Shown: piece after piece, positions 24,392-33,889 of the stretch | Numbering within the stretch: the first letter of the stretch is position 1 | Layout of the letters: every line of letters starts with the position of its first letter | Source of the DNA: Dehalococcoidia bacterium | GTDB lineage: Bacteria; Chloroflexota; Dehalococcoidia; DSTF01; JACRBR01 | Length of the DNA stretch: 64,000 nt | Assembly: GCA_015478665.1 (NCBI GenBank) | Contig: JADMII010000003.1 | Coordinates: forward strand, 1-64,000 | Direction: 5' to 3' | Notes under the pieces: generated by a model | What the model saw: only the letters and a program-made list of their open reading frames with translations | Databases searched by the model: none | What the model was told of the DNA's origin: nothing | Translations under genes and position numbers: made by a program

Positions 24392-25476
24392 GCATAGACC
24401 TCGCGGCGCTCGCCCGTCGCTGCGGGAGCGATCAGCGCCGACACGCGCGCGACGAAGTGGTCGAGCGTCAGCGATGCTTCGACGTGCGCCCGCGCCGCCG
24501 CGCCCATGCGCGCCGCGACCTCCGGATGGTCGATGAGATAGCGGATCGCGTCGCGCAGCGCGCCGCTGTCGCCGGGCGGCACGTAGATGCCGGTGGCCTC
24601 GGGCCAGGCCTGCTCGCCGATGGCGTGGAGCGCGCCGTCGCGCATCAGCGGACCGCTCACGGTGCCCGTCTGACCGCGCGTCCGGCTGACGATGACCGCC
24701 TTTCCCATCGCCATGGCTTCGAGGATCGTGATGATGCCCGCGGGAAAGTCCACGTCGTGCAGCGGCACGACGACAAACCGCGCGTCCGCATACATCGCCC
24801 GCAGCTCGTCGTAGGGCCGCCGCCGCACGCTCACGTTCGGCGGCACATCTGCGGCGCGGTAGCTTTCGCGCCGGGTCGACCAATAGCTGCCCGCCGCGAT
24901 CTGCACTTCGACCGGCTGGTCCTCGACCGCCTGCATCAGCGTGTGATAGTCCCGGAACTCCTGACCCGCGCTCGCGACGCGCGCGCCGACCGCCGCGTCC
25001 CGCGGCGTCCAAAATCGGGCATCGACCTGGTAGGGCACGAGTGCCACCTGCCCGGCGCTGAACCCCAGCGACCGGGCGCGTTCGGCCTGCGCCGGCGAGT
25101 GCACGATCAGGGCATCGATGTGGCGCTGCGCGCGGAGGAGGCGCGCCATCAACCGTTTCTTCAGCGGCGAGAGGTAGTGGCCGATCGTCGTCAGCCGCGG
25201 CCGCCTCGCCTTCCGCCCAAGCAGGAACGCCAGCGGCATGCCGATGTGCTCGCTATCGCAGTAGATATTGTCGTACGCGGCGGAGCGCCCGTCCGCCGTG
25301 CGCGCCATGGCGATCCCGTCGAGCAGGCGGCCACGCCGCCGCCCGAGGATGGCGGCATCGAGCAGGTCCGCACCGAGATGCTCCGCCAGCGCGTCGTAGT
25401 CGCGCCGCGGACGCGTGCCGTCGTCACGCCGCTCGCCCGCCGGGTCGCCGATGACGATGAGGGTGCGCGGCGCCAT
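24388..25476 (-). CDS. GT4/GT1-type glycosyltransferase
   Basis: 362 residues, GT-B fold. The C-terminal nucleotide-sugar site is recognisable: RFVVVPLHDVDFPAGIITILEAMAMGKAVIVSRT, the E-x7-E-like region of GT4 enzymes, followed by GIYVPPGDSGALRDAIRYLIDHPE. The N-terminal acceptor domain (ALIVHSPAQAERARSLGFSAGQVALVPYQVD) is also typical. Donor and acceptor unknown. It begins 2 nt after the epimerase stop and overlaps the GT2 gene by 4 nt, so it is firmly in the operon. Confidence 0.87.
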   Translation of the reverse strand: MAPRTLIVIGDPAGERRDDGTRPRRDYDALAEHLGADLLDAAILGRRRGRLLDGIAMARTADGRSAAYDNIYCDSEHIGMPLAFLLGRKARRPRLTTIGHYLSPLKKRLMARLLRAQRHIDALIVHSPAQAERARSLGFSAGQVALVPYQVDARFWTPRDAAVGARVASAGQEFRDYHTLMQAVEDQPVEVQIAAGSYWSTRRESYRAADVPPNVSVRRRPYDELRAMYADARFVVVPLHDVDFPAGIITILEAMAMGKAVIVSRTRGQTGTVSGPLMRDGALHAIGEQAWPEATGIYVPPGDSGALRDAIRYLIDHPEVAARMGAAARAHVEASLTLDHFVARVSALIAPAATGERREVYA

Positions 25477-25478
25477 CG

Positions 25479-26399
25479 TTAGACTGCGACGCCGGCGGCG
25501 TATGCTTCGGTGAGCGCCGGCAGGTGGGCGAGCGGGTCGGACTCCGGTTCGATGCCGAGGGCGCGCATCCGTGTCGTATCGGCGACGAACCGCGTCACCT
25601 CGGCGCCACGCGCGGGCACGCGGGCGATCTGGCTCCGCGAGCTGCCGACCTCGATGATGCGCCGCGCCAGTTCGAGGATCGACGTCCCGACGCCGCTGCC
25701 GATGTTCGTCGGGCCCGGCAGCCCCTCCTCGCCGGCGAGCGTCAGCGCGTCGATGACGGTGGCGATCCAGACGAAGTCGAGGACCTGGCCGCCGCCGTAG
25801 ACGTTCAGGTCGCGTCCCGCGGCGGCGGCATCGAGCCAGAGCGGGATCACACGGTCCCGGTCGCCGTGCCCGTACACGTTCGCCAGCCGCAGGACGGCGA
25901 CATCGAGCCCGTAACAGTGCGCGAACGTGCGAGCGTACGCCTCTCCCGCGACCTTGCTCGCACCGTACGGGTTCTTCGCCGCCAGCGGGTGATCCTCATC
26001 GACCGGCACGTAGCCGGACTCGCCGTACACCTCGCGCGATGACGTGAACACGAGGCGCGCGGCGCCCGCATCGGCCGCCGCACGCAGGACATTGAACGTG
26101 CCCAGCGCGTTCGACGTAAAGCTGTACTCCGCGTCGTCGATCGCCCCCATCACATTCGACTGCGCCGCGAGGTGGTACACCGTCTCCACCCCTCGCATCA
26201 CGCCGGTGAGCAGTTCCGCGTCGCGGATGTCGCCTTCGACCAGCTCGACGTCGCCGGCGCGGAGATGCTGCCCGAGCGCGGAGGCGCGGCCGCGCCGCAT
26301 GTTGTCGAGCACGATGACGTCGTGCCGGTCGCGCACAAGGCGGTCGACGAGGTGGCCGCCGATGAAACCGGCGCCGCCGGTGACGAGGATTCGGGTCAT
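25479..26399 (-). CDS. NAD-dependent nucleotide-sugar epimerase/dehydratase (extended SDR)
   Basis: 306 residues from the ATG at 26399, overlapping the upstream GT stop; the track's 537-aa start is a shadow. It converts an NDP-sugar, probably UDP-glucose/galactose-type, to supply the neighbouring transferases. Visible: the NAD site [24 protein letters not shown], the catalytic Ser region [10 protein letters not shown] and Y-x3-K in [18 protein letters not shown], and the C-terminal substrate part. Substrate specificity cannot be decided by eye. Confidence 0.9.
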   Translation of the reverse strand: MTRILVTGGAGFIGGHLVDRLVRDRHDVIVLDNMRRGRASALGQHLRAGDVELVEGDIRDAELLTGVMRGVETVYHLAAQSNVMGAIDDAEYSFTSNALGTFNVLRAAADAGAARLVFTSSREVYGESGYVPVDEDHPLAAKNPYGASKVAGEAYARTFAHCYGLDVAVLRLANVYGHGDRDRVIPLWLDAAAAGRDLNVYGGGQVLDFVWIATVIDALTLAGEEGLPGPTNIGSGVGTSILELARRIIEVGSSRSQIARVPARGAEVTRFVADTTRMRALGIEPESDPLAHLPALTEAYAAGVAV

Positions 26400-27541
26400 G
26401 CGTTCTGCTCCGGGTCTGGCGCCGCCAGGCGCACGCGCCCCATCTCCCTGACCCCGCGCTCGTCCGCCAGAGCGACGAGCATGTCCGCGATTTGCGCCGC
26501 GCCGCGCGCGATGTCGAAGCGCTCCTCGCCGATCGCACGCGAGCGCCGGCCGAGGCGCGCCGCCAGGGCCCGGTCGGCCGCCAGCGCCCGCAGCCGCGAG
26601 GCGAGCGCGTCCGCGTCGTCGACGCCGATGAGGTAGCCGCTGCCGCCGTCCTCGACGGCCTCGCGGTGGGCGCCGACCGTCGTCGTAACGATCGGCAGCG
26701 AGGCGGCCATCGCCTCGCCCATGACGACGGCGAGGCAGTCGCCCCGTGTAGGCAGCACGAAGACGTCGGCGTCGGCGTAGCGCGCGATCAGCTCGGGCGC
26801 GTGCGGCTTGAGCCCGTGGTAGACGTGGACGCCCTCGCCCGACGGCACATCGGTCGCCGTGACGATATGCAGCTCGCACGTCTCGCGCAGGCTGCGACGA
26901 TACACGTCGAGCAGCAGGTCGCCGCCCTTCCGGACGAAGTCGCCGCCGACGAAGAGGAGCTGCAGCGGCCGCCCGGGCGGCCGGGGCGCCCCGGCGCGCG
27001 CGGCGAAGGCATCGATGTTCGTGCCGGGGTGAATCACGGTCACGCGCTTGGCGTCGGCGCCGTAGTCGGTAACGAGCGAATCCTTCGCCCACTGCGACCA
27101 GGTGGTGAACTGCCGCGCGCGTGCCACCACGCGGCGATGCGCCGCGCGCTTCAGGCGCTCGACGACGGCAGGGTTGACGTCGTGCGCATACGCGCCGCCC
27201 AGCGTATCGAGGTTCGCCGGCGTCGCGTCGAGCGACAGCAGCGTCGGGATGCGGTTCATCAGGCCGCCCGCGAAGACGCTGATCGTCTGCGTGTGCAGGA
27301 ACATCGCATCGATCGCGCCGCGGCGCAGCTCAGCGCGGATGCGGCTCGCCGCCTGCAGGCTGCCACGCAGCGTCCAGTTGCGGCGCACCAACGGCAGCCG
27401 GCCGAGCCCCTCCGGCGCGAACGGCACGTCGATCCAGACGGCGTCGACATCATCGCGCGTCGCCAGCGCGCGGCGCAGGCCGGCGCCGTAGGCGACGTGG
27501 CCCAGCGCCTGCTCGATGACGAACGCGATGCGCGGTTTCAG
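26396..27541 (-). CDS. GT4 glycosyltransferase, probable CTG start
   Basis: The track starts at 27427, but the same frame continues upstream with a proper GT-B N-terminus ([20 protein letters not shown]) to a CTG at 27541 that has AGGAG exactly 6 nt before it; no ATG, GTG or TTG is available there. I therefore annotate 381 residues with a rare CTG start. C-terminal donor site: [48 protein letters not shown]. First gene of the polysaccharide operon. Acceptor and sugar unknown. Confidence 0.82.
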   Translation of the reverse strand: MKPRIAFVIEQALGHVAYGAGLRRALATRDDVDAVWIDVPFAPEGLGRLPLVRRNWTLRGSLQAASRIRAELRRGAIDAMFLHTQTISVFAGGLMNRIPTLLSLDATPANLDTLGGAYAHDVNPAVVERLKRAAHRRVVARARQFTTWSQWAKDSLVTDYGADAKRVTVIHPGTNIDAFAARAGAPRPPGRPLQLLFVGGDFVRKGGDLLLDVYRRSLRETCELHIVTATDVPSGEGVHVYHGLKPHAPELIARYADADVFVLPTRGDCLAVVMGEAMAASLPIVTTTVGAHREAVEDGGSGYLIGVDDADALASRLRALAADRALAARLGRRSRAIGEERFDIARGAAQIADMLVALADERGVREMGRVRLAAPDPEQNA

Positions 27542-27947
27542 AGATTGCTCCTGCAGCGTGCTCGGCGCCTGACGTAACGAGAGTAGCGCCGACTCAGTCA
27601 GCCTATGCGGCGACCATTGAGCCGCCGTGGACGCGCCGTCGAGCGCGTGTCGAGACGCCTCTTCACGCCCGATCCACCGGGCGCTGGCGGCCGGTCCGAG
27701 GTGGCGTTATGCTGCCGTGGGCATAACGTGGATCCTCGTATCGAGGCAGCATGGGGCGTGGCCGGGGATCCGGGTCTGCGCGCCCGGGCGGATCGCGACG
27801 ATGCTGGCCTCGCACCACGACAGGAGCGTCGGCCCGGGCACCGGCGCTCGTGGGTCGGGGTCGCCGGCGGCGCGCGAGCGTCTGAGCGCCGCGAGGACGT
27901 GAGATGCGCCGGGGCGCTAGCCTGCGATCGAAGCGTGGCAGCCAGGA
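27542..27947. other. 406-nt divergent region between polysaccharide operon and molybdate transporter
   Basis: No gene supported; the plus ORFs here are shadows. It holds the Shine-Dalgarno of the GT4 gene at 27548-27552 and a ModE-like palindrome at 27705-27728 upstream of the transporter. Confidence 0.5.
27705..27728 (+). promoter_or_regulatory. ModE-like operator
   Basis: Perfect dyad of 8-bp arms, CGTTATGC and GCATAACG, separated by 8 nt (24 nt in all), 219 nt upstream of the molybdate transporter start. As I recall it, the E. coli modA operator for ModE has the same outline: CGTTAT-N12-ATAACG over 24 nt. Position and match suggest molybdate-dependent repression, or activation, by a ModE homologue encoded elsewhere. 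Confidence 0.6.
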
Positions 27948-29252
27948 ATGAGGCCGCTCATGAGCGTCGTTGCGCCGGTGGCTTGCCCGCCCGATGCCGA
28001 CGGCGTGCCGCACGGCGTGCGCCTCGTCCGCGAGCACGAGACGCGGCTCGAGCGCCTGGCCGTCGTGCCGGTGCGCTGCCGCTCGCAGGCGGCGGACGCA
28101 GCGCCGCGCTACGCCCGGCCGCGCTTCGCCTGGAACGTGCGGGAAGTATCGGGCGCGCTCGGCGACCTCGGCACCTTCCTGCCGCACGTCCTCGCCGCGA
28201 TCACGGTGGCGGGCATGCCTGCGACGGGCGTCCTCTTCTCGTTCGGCCTGTTCTACATGTCGTCGGGCGCCTTCTTTGGCATACCGCTCGGCGTCCAGCC
28301 GATGAAGGCGGCGTCGGCTGCGCTGCTCACGCAGGGAGTGTCGCCGGCCCAGGTATCGGCGGCGGGCATTGTGCTCGGCGCGACGTTCCTGCTCGCCGGA
28401 GCGACGGGGCTGATCGACGTCATCGCCCGCCGCGTCCCGGGGAGTGTCAGCGGCGGCATTCAGGTCGGGCTGGGCCTGCTGCTCGCGCGCCTCGGACTGA
28501 AGGAGGTAAGCACGAGTTGGTGGATCGGCGTCTCGGTGCTCGCGCTGGTCGTGGTGCTCCTGGCACAGCGACGGCTGCCCGCGGCGCTGATCGGCGTCAG
28601 CTTCGGCCTCCTGCTCGCGGCGGCCTCCGGTCGACTGCACGGCGTCGCGCTGCACCCGGGCGTCCACGCGCCGGCGCTCGTCCGCCCGGACGTCCGTGAC
28701 TTCGTGCGGGGGTCGCTGTTGCTGGCGCTGCCGCAGCTTCCGCTGACGCTGACGAACGCCATCATCGTCACGGCGGCGCTGGCGAGGCAGCTGTTCCCGA
28801 AGGAAGTGCATGTGGTGAACGAGCGCAACCTCTCGCTCTCGACCGGCCTTGCCAACCTCGTGTTGGCGCCGTTCGGTGGCTATCCGATGTGCCACGGCGC
28901 GGGCGGCCTCGCCGGGCACTACCGGTTCGGCGCGCGCTCGGCAGCGGCGCCGCTGCTCATCGGCGCGACGTTCCTCCTGCTCGCGGTCGTCTTCGGTGGC
29001 AGCGCTGCCGCCATCTTGACGCTGGTGCCGCTGGCGGCGGTGGGCGCGCTGCTCGCCGTCTCCGGGGTCGAACTGGTGAGCGCCGCTCATCTCCAGGAGA
29101 TGCGGCGGCCGGACCTCGTGGTCTGCCTCTCCGTGGCGGCGCTCACCTATCTCCTGAACCCGGCGGCCGCATTCGTCGCCGGGCTGGTCGGCGCCGCCTG
29201 CGTCGACCGGCTGGCCCGCGTCTCCATGCGTCCTGCGGGTCCTGGGCCGTGA
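27948..29252 (+). CDS. MOT1-type molybdate transporter (SulP relative)
   Basis: 434 residues (an ATG at 27960 is an alternative start). Integral membrane transporter of the MOT1 family, importing molybdate for molybdenum-cofactor enzymes. About ten hydrophobic helices; diagnostic strings are EVSGALGDLGTFLPHVLA, FGIPLGVQPMKAASA and FGGYPMCHGAGGLAGHYRFGAR. The N-terminal 50 residues are hydrophilic and not conserved-looking. The ModE-like palindrome upstream supports molybdate as substrate over sulfate. Confidence 0.88.
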   Translation: MRPLMSVVAPVACPPDADGVPHGVRLVREHETRLERLAVVPVRCRSQAADAAPRYARPRFAWNVREVSGALGDLGTFLPHVLAAITVAGMPATGVLFSFGLFYMSSGAFFGIPLGVQPMKAASAALLTQGVSPAQVSAAGIVLGATFLLAGATGLIDVIARRVPGSVSGGIQVGLGLLLARLGLKEVSTSWWIGVSVLALVVVLLAQRRLPAALIGVSFGLLLAAASGRLHGVALHPGVHAPALVRPDVRDFVRGSLLLALPQLPLTLTNAIIVTAALARQLFPKEVHVVNERNLSLSTGLANLVLAPFGGYPMCHGAGGLAGHYRFGARSAAAPLLIGATFLLLAVVFGGSAAAILTLVPLAAVGALLAVSGVELVSAAHLQEMRRPDLVVCLSVAALTYLLNPAAAFVAGLVGAACVDRLARVSMRPAGPGP

Positions 29253-29335
29253 CGGCACCGGCGCACGCTGTCCTCACGGCGACGCTTCGGGGTACAACGA
29301 GGCCGGATTCGTGCCGATCATCCTGAGGAGCAGAG

Positions 29336-29896
29336 ATGCCGAGCTTCGAGCGCGCGCGCAGCGAGTTGACCCTGGCCGGGCAGCAGGTTCGCCTCCGACT
29401 GCGCCTGGCGAACCTGATCTGCGGCGCGCTTCCCGAGTACAGCTGCACGACGGCGCGGGCGGCCGTGTACCGGCGGCTGGGCATGCGGCTTGGCGAGCGG
29501 GTGGCGTTCTTCGGTGCGGTGAGCGTTACCGGGGCCGGCCCGAATCCGTACCCGCGGCTCAGCGTCGGCGATGATTCGATGGTGAGCGTTCGGGTACTCT
29601 TCAATCTCGAAGCCGAGATCCGCATCGGCAGGAACGTGCAGATCGCACAGTTCGTCCGCATGTACACGGCGCATCACAAGCTCGGTCCCAGCGAGCGGCG
29701 TTTCACGCCCGAGTTTACGCCTAAACCGATCGTCATCGAGGACGGCGTCTACGTCGCGACGGGCTCTATCGTCCTGCCGGGCGTCACGATTGGCCGCGGC
29801 GCCGTCGTCAGCGCGAACACCGTCGTCAGCCGCGATGTGCCGCCGAACTCGCTCGTCACCGGCGTGCCGGCGCGCGTCATCAAGGAACTGACGTAG
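29336..29896 (+). CDS. LbH-type O-acetyltransferase (WcaF/NodL-like)
   Basis: 186 residues, ATG preceded by GAGGAGCAGAG. Hexapeptide-repeat acyltransferase using acetyl-CoA: LSVGDDSMVSVRVLFNLEAEIRIGRNVQIAQFVRMYTAHHK carries the catalytic His pair, then IEDGVYVATGSIVLPGVTIGRGAVVSANTVVSRDVPPNSLVTGVPARVI. Such enzymes acetylate sugars in capsular or exopolysaccharides. It converges with the flippase gene, whose stop is 4 nt away. Confidence 0.85.
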   Translation: MPSFERARSELTLAGQQVRLRLRLANLICGALPEYSCTTARAAVYRRLGMRLGERVAFFGAVSVTGAGPNPYPRLSVGDDSMVSVRVLFNLEAEIRIGRNVQIAQFVRMYTAHHKLGPSERRFTPEFTPKPIVIEDGVYVATGSIVLPGVTIGRGAVVSANTVVSRDVPPNSLVTGVPARVIKELT

Positions 29897-29900
29897 GGCC

Positions 29901-31427
29901 TCAGGCCCCTGATTCGCCGCGGCGCGCGATCTTCTGGCCGATCTCCAGCAGCTCGCCGACCGAGACGGCGCGCAGGACGATCGCGCCGACGCCGAAGGCG
30001 GTGCAGCCGAGGACGAACATCGGGATCAGGCCGTACGGCGCGGCGAGGACCATCGCGCCGGCCATGAAGACCGCCGCGCCGAGGCCGCGCAGCATCGTGC
30101 GCGCGTTGCCGCGGTCGAAGACGCCCGACGGCACGAGCGCGAACATCACCGACGTCATGAACACCTCGATCATCACCGACGTGATGGCGGCGCCGATGGC
30201 GCCATCGCCGTACGCGCGGGTGAAGTACGGGATGGCCGCCAGGTTGAGGATCGGGTTGACCACCGCCGCCGCGATCGCCGCCTTGGTGCGCGGCGCCTCG
30301 CGGTTCGAGGCGATGACGACGACGCCGGCGATCATGGCGAACGTCGTCAGCGGGATGTGCCAGGCCAGGATACGCAGGAGCAGCGCCGTGTGTTCGAAGC
30401 CGGCCGGATAGCCGAGGAAGTCGATGATGGCGCTTGCGCCGACGACGAAGAACACGGTGATCGCAAAGCTCAGCAGCATCGCCAGGTCGAGGCAGCGCCG
30501 GATCAGCGCGCGCGACTCCATGACGCCGACGTTCGAGATGTTCGGCAGCAGCGCGAGGGTGATCGCCGACGGGAAGAACGTCGCGATGCCGATGAACCGG
30601 TACGCCGTGCCGTACCAGCCGACGACCTCGTCGCTCGTCATCAGCGACAGCATCGTGATGTCGATCGTGCCGTAGATCATCAGGGCGACGCTCCAGAGGA
30701 CGAAGGGGACGCCGCCGCGCAGGAGCTCCTTCCAAACGGCGAGGTCGAGCCGGTAGGAGAAGCCGACGACCCGCAGGAAGTACGCGAGCACGATGCCCGT
30801 CGAGAGCAGGCTCGCTCCGACGAGGATCAGGGCGTACGGAAGCAGCCCCTGTCCCGCCAGGACGACGGCGCCGACGCCCAGCACGCCCGACAGCACCTTA
30901 TCGATGATGCTGGCGAAGGACGTCAGCGTCAGGCGCTCGAGGCCCTGCAGCGTCGATGAGAGCGTGTTGCTGACGGCGGTGATGATGATGCCGGCGGCGA
31001 AGATGTACACCATCTGCCGGGTCACGGCAGGATAGCCGAGAACGTTCACGAAGAGGACGATGGTGCCGATCGAGACGAGCGCCAGCGGCACCTTCAGGAT
31101 CAGGGCGTTGAAGGCAAGATGAGGGCCATCCTGCGGCCGGCGCGCGACTTCCCGCGCCAAGTAGGGCTCCGAGCCGAAGAGGACGACGACGGTGGCGAAG
31201 CTGGCCAGCGAAAACGCGAACGTCAGCCGGCCGATGCTCGTATCGCCGAGGTACCGCGGGAGCAGGACGCCCAAGCCCGAGCCGGCGATCCAGACGGCGA
31301 TCTGCGACGTCAGGACGACGAGGATGTTGCGAGCGACCCGCTCGTGATGAGGGGCCGCGGGAGCGGCTGCAGATTCCGCAACGCCGGCGGTGGCGTCTTC
31401 ATAGCGCACGGCGTCGCTGGCGAGCAT
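29901..31427 (-). CDS. Wzx-type oligosaccharide flippase (MOP superfamily)
   Basis: 508 residues, 12-14 transmembrane helices. It moves lipid-linked oligosaccharides across the membrane for surface polysaccharide assembly. Typical parts: NILVVLTSQIAVWIAGSGLGVLLPRYLGDTSIGRLTFAFSLA at the N-terminus, GSEPYLAREVARRP, and later VLWSVALMIYGTIDITMLSLM and GWYGTAYRFIG. Together with the GT operon and the acetyltransferases it defines an exopolysaccharide region, although no Wzy polymerase was seen in the window. Confidence 0.9.
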   Translation of the reverse strand: MLASDAVRYEDATAGVAESAAAPAAPHHERVARNILVVLTSQIAVWIAGSGLGVLLPRYLGDTSIGRLTFAFSLASFATVVVLFGSEPYLAREVARRPQDGPHLAFNALILKVPLALVSIGTIVLFVNVLGYPAVTRQMVYIFAAGIIITAVSNTLSSTLQGLERLTLTSFASIIDKVLSGVLGVGAVVLAGQGLLPYALILVGASLLSTGIVLAYFLRVVGFSYRLDLAVWKELLRGGVPFVLWSVALMIYGTIDITMLSLMTSDEVVGWYGTAYRFIGIATFFPSAITLALLPNISNVGVMESRALIRRCLDLAMLLSFAITVFFVVGASAIIDFLGYPAGFEHTALLLRILAWHIPLTTFAMIAGVVVIASNREAPRTKAAIAAAVVNPILNLAAIPYFTRAYGDGAIGAAITSVMIEVFMTSVMFALVPSGVFDRGNARTMLRGLGAAVFMAGAMVLAAPYGLIPMFVLGCTAFGVGAIVLRAVSVGELLEIGQKIARRGESGA

Positions 31428-31644
31428 GGATGCAGGCTAGGGTCGGCAGGTTGAGAATCGGTGGAGGCGGCCGCCCTTCGACGTTGAGGAACCGAGACGA
31501 ACAGCGCCGCGGACGACGCCTCGCCCGCCGTCCCGACCAGGCCGCGGCCGGGCGGCAGCAGCGGTTGTGCATCGGACGGTGGGCGCCGGGCCGGTACGGG
31601 CGGCCCCGGCGGTGCGCGACGGCCGGCGGCGCACCGCGGCTCCG

Positions 31645-32664
31645 TCAGCGCCGCTCGCGGTCGAGGGCGCGGCGGGCGCGTTCCACCTCCGCCATGCCAT
31701 CCAGCGACTGCTCGACGACGGCGCGTTGCCGCTCCTCCGTCACGTGCAGGTAGATCTGCGTCGTGTTCGGGTTCGCGTGCCCGAGCAGCTCCTGCACGAC
31801 GCGCAACTCCGCCCCGCCGTCGAGCAGATGCGTCGCGAACGTGTGCCGCAGCAGGTGCGGGTGGACACGCGCATCGATGCCCGCGGCGAGCGCATAGGCG
31901 CGGACGATGAGCTGGATCCGGCGCTGCGACAGACGACCGCCGCTGCGGTTCAGGAACAGCGCTTCGCTCGCCGTGCCGCCAGCGGACGAGGCGCGCGCCG
32001 CTCGGTCTTCGCTGGCGGGCTGCCGTCGAGGTCGTGCGCGGATGAGCTGCGGACGCGCCGCCCTGAGGTAGCGATCGACCGCGCGGCGCGCCGGCTCGCC
32101 CATCAGCACGAGGCGCTCCTTGTTGCCTTTGCCGCACACGAGCGCCGTCCGCTGCTCCAGGTCGATGCTTCCGATGTTGAGCCCGTGCACCTCGCTCACG
32201 CGCAGGCCGCAGGCGTACAGCAGCTCCAGCAGCGCCCGGTCGCGCATGTCCGCCGGCGCGTCGCCGTCCGCCGCGGCAATCAGCGCCGTGATGTCGTCGA
32301 GCGAGAGCACGTGCGGCAGGCGACGCGGCTGCCTGGCCCCGCGCACGTTCGCCAGCTGGTCATCTTGCATCACGCCTTCGAGGCGCAGCCAGCGATAGAA
32401 CGACCGCACGCTGCTCGTACGGCGGCTGATGCTCCCCGGCGCGACGCGCGCCTCGATCAGCGCCGCCAGGTACGCGCGGAAGCCGACGCGCGTCACGGAC
32501 AGCGGCGAGACGCCGGTGCCTTCGAGGTGCTCGAAGAACTGCCGCAGGTCGGAAGCGTAGTTCCGCGTCGTGAACCGCGACAGGTTCCGCTCGGCAGTCA
32601 GGTACGTCAGGTACCGGCCGATCAGCGCATCGATGTCGCCGCCTGGAGGAGCGTGCGCAGCCAT
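31645..32664 (-). CDS. xer: Tyrosine recombinase (XerC/XerD family)
   Basis: 339 residues. An N-terminal SAM-like core-binding domain (IGRYLTYLTAERNLSRFTTRNYASDLRQF) is followed by the catalytic domain with Arg in ACGLRVSEVHGL, Lys in CGKGNKERLV, HxxR in HLLRHTFATHLLDGG, His in LLGHAN and the nucleophile Tyr in TQIYLHV. All catalytic residues are present. A segment rich in Arg/Ala/Ser (ARPRRQPASEDRAARASSAG) is inserted between the Lys loop and the helix that follows, making it slightly longer than standard XerC/D. Context is not phage-like, so a chromosome-dimer-resolving role is plausible. Confidence 0.9.
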   Translation of the reverse strand: MAAHAPPGGDIDALIGRYLTYLTAERNLSRFTTRNYASDLRQFFEHLEGTGVSPLSVTRVGFRAYLAALIEARVAPGSISRRTSSVRSFYRWLRLEGVMQDDQLANVRGARQPRRLPHVLSLDDITALIAAADGDAPADMRDRALLELLYACGLRVSEVHGLNIGSIDLEQRTALVCGKGNKERLVLMGEPARRAVDRYLRAARPQLIRARPRRQPASEDRAARASSAGGTASEALFLNRSGGRLSQRRIQLIVRAYALAAGIDARVHPHLLRHTFATHLLDGGAELRVVQELLGHANPNTTQIYLHVTEERQRAVVEQSLDGMAEVERARRALDRERR

Positions 32665-32883
32665 GCGACGATCGTCGCACGCCGGTGCGGGCGGATGCTA
32701 TCAGGGAATCCCCGACCTCGTCGGGCCGGCGATGCCCGTCTGCGCGCTGCGGCGGTTCCACGGCAGCCAGCCGCCGGCGTCCGGGCCCATCCCGAGCTGC
32801 AGCACTTGAAGAACCGCGTCCGACGGACGATCATGGGAGGGAGACAGCAACGTTCGCCCCCGGTAGATACAGGAGGCATCCGG

Positions 32884-33849
32884 ATGACGCAGCTCTTGAC
32901 CCGGGTCGATGTCCCGGCCGACGTCCCGTCCGCGCAGCAGTCGCGCTATGAACAGAACTTCCAGACGATGACGAAGGGCACCGGCCGCCTGATGCTCTTC
33001 GCCGGCGACCAGAAGGTCGAGCATCTCAACGACGACTTCTACGGCACGCTGGGCAATGGCGAGCCGATCGCCGCCGACGACGCGGATCCGGGGCACCTGT
33101 TCAAGATCGCCGCCGACGGCATCATCGGCTGCTTCGCGACGCAGCTCGGGCTGATCGCACGCTACGGCCGCGACTACGCATCGGTGCCGTACCTCGTGAA
33201 GCTGAACTCGAAGTCGCACCTGATCAAGACGTCGCAGAAGGACCCGCGCAGCCTCGCCTGGGCGAGCGTCGATGACGCGCTGACGCTGGCGGACGCCGGC
33301 CTCAACATCGTCGGCGTCGGCTTCACCGTCTACCTCGGCAGCGAGTACGAGTCGGAGCAGATGCGCGAGGCCGCGCAGACCTGCTTCCACGCGCACCGCA
33401 ACGGCCTGCTCGCGGTGCTCTGGGTGTACCCGCGCGGCGCCGCCGTGCCCGAAGAGCAGCATCCCCACATCATCGCCGGCGCGACGGGCCTCGGCGCGAC
33501 GCTGGGCGCCGACTTCGTGAAGGTGAACTACCCGAAGGTGAAGCAGGGCACGGCGGCCGAGGCGTTCAAGGAGGCCGTCCAGGCGGCCGGGCGGACGCGC
33601 GTGATCACCGCCGGCGGCTCGAGCACCGACCCGCGCACGTTCCTGCAGACGCTCCACGACCAGATCTTCATCTCGGGCGCCTACGGCAGCGCCACCGGAC
33701 GCAACATCCACCAGAAGCCGCTCGCCGAGGCGGTGCAGATGACCAACGCCATCAGCGCGATCACCTACGGCGGCCGCGGCGTCGATGAGGCGATGGAGAT
33801 CTACGACGGCCGGGAGAAGTTCTCGATCCAGGCGGGCAGCACCCGGTAA
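32884..33849 (+). CDS. Archaeal-type class I fructose-bisphosphate aldolase
   Basis: 321 residues from the ATG at 32884 with AGGAGG eight bases upstream; the track's 760-aa version extends through the antisense of the xer gene. DhnA/FbaB-type class I aldolase, cleaving fructose-1,6-bisphosphate in glycolysis/gluconeogenesis. The family pattern is clear: [48 protein letters not shown], the Schiff-base Lys region [10 protein letters not shown] and the phosphate-binding [14 protein letters not shown] / [16 protein letters not shown]. Confidence 0.88.
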   Translation: MTQLLTRVDVPADVPSAQQSRYEQNFQTMTKGTGRLMLFAGDQKVEHLNDDFYGTLGNGEPIAADDADPGHLFKIAADGIIGCFATQLGLIARYGRDYASVPYLVKLNSKSHLIKTSQKDPRSLAWASVDDALTLADAGLNIVGVGFTVYLGSEYESEQMREAAQTCFHAHRNGLLAVLWVYPRGAAVPEEQHPHIIAGATGLGATLGADFVKVNYPKVKQGTAAEAFKEAVQAAGRTRVITAGGSSTDPRTFLQTLHDQIFISGAYGSATGRNIHQKPLAEAVQMTNAISAITYGGRGVDEAMEIYDGREKFSIQAGSTR

Positions 33850-33889
33850 CCAGTCACCAGCAACCAGGCACCAGCAAGCAGAACGAGAC

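Noticed and set aside
27605-28699. 364-aa plus ORF
   Set aside because: Different frame of the MOT1 gene; the MOT1 motifs are in the 27948 frame.
31645-32664. Xer gene as a sign of a mobile element
   Set aside because: No att-like repeats, phage genes or transposases nearby; looks like a housekeeping recombinase.
31567-32883. N-terminal extension of the aldolase ORF
   Set aside because: Runs antisense to the Xer recombinase; a strong Shine-Dalgarno marks the true start at 32884.
33850-33889. ACCAGTCACCAGCAACCAGGCACCAGC repeats as a possible CRISPR-like or operator array
   Set aside because: Short imperfect ACCAGnnA units over 40 nt between cotranscribed genes; no spacing regularity.
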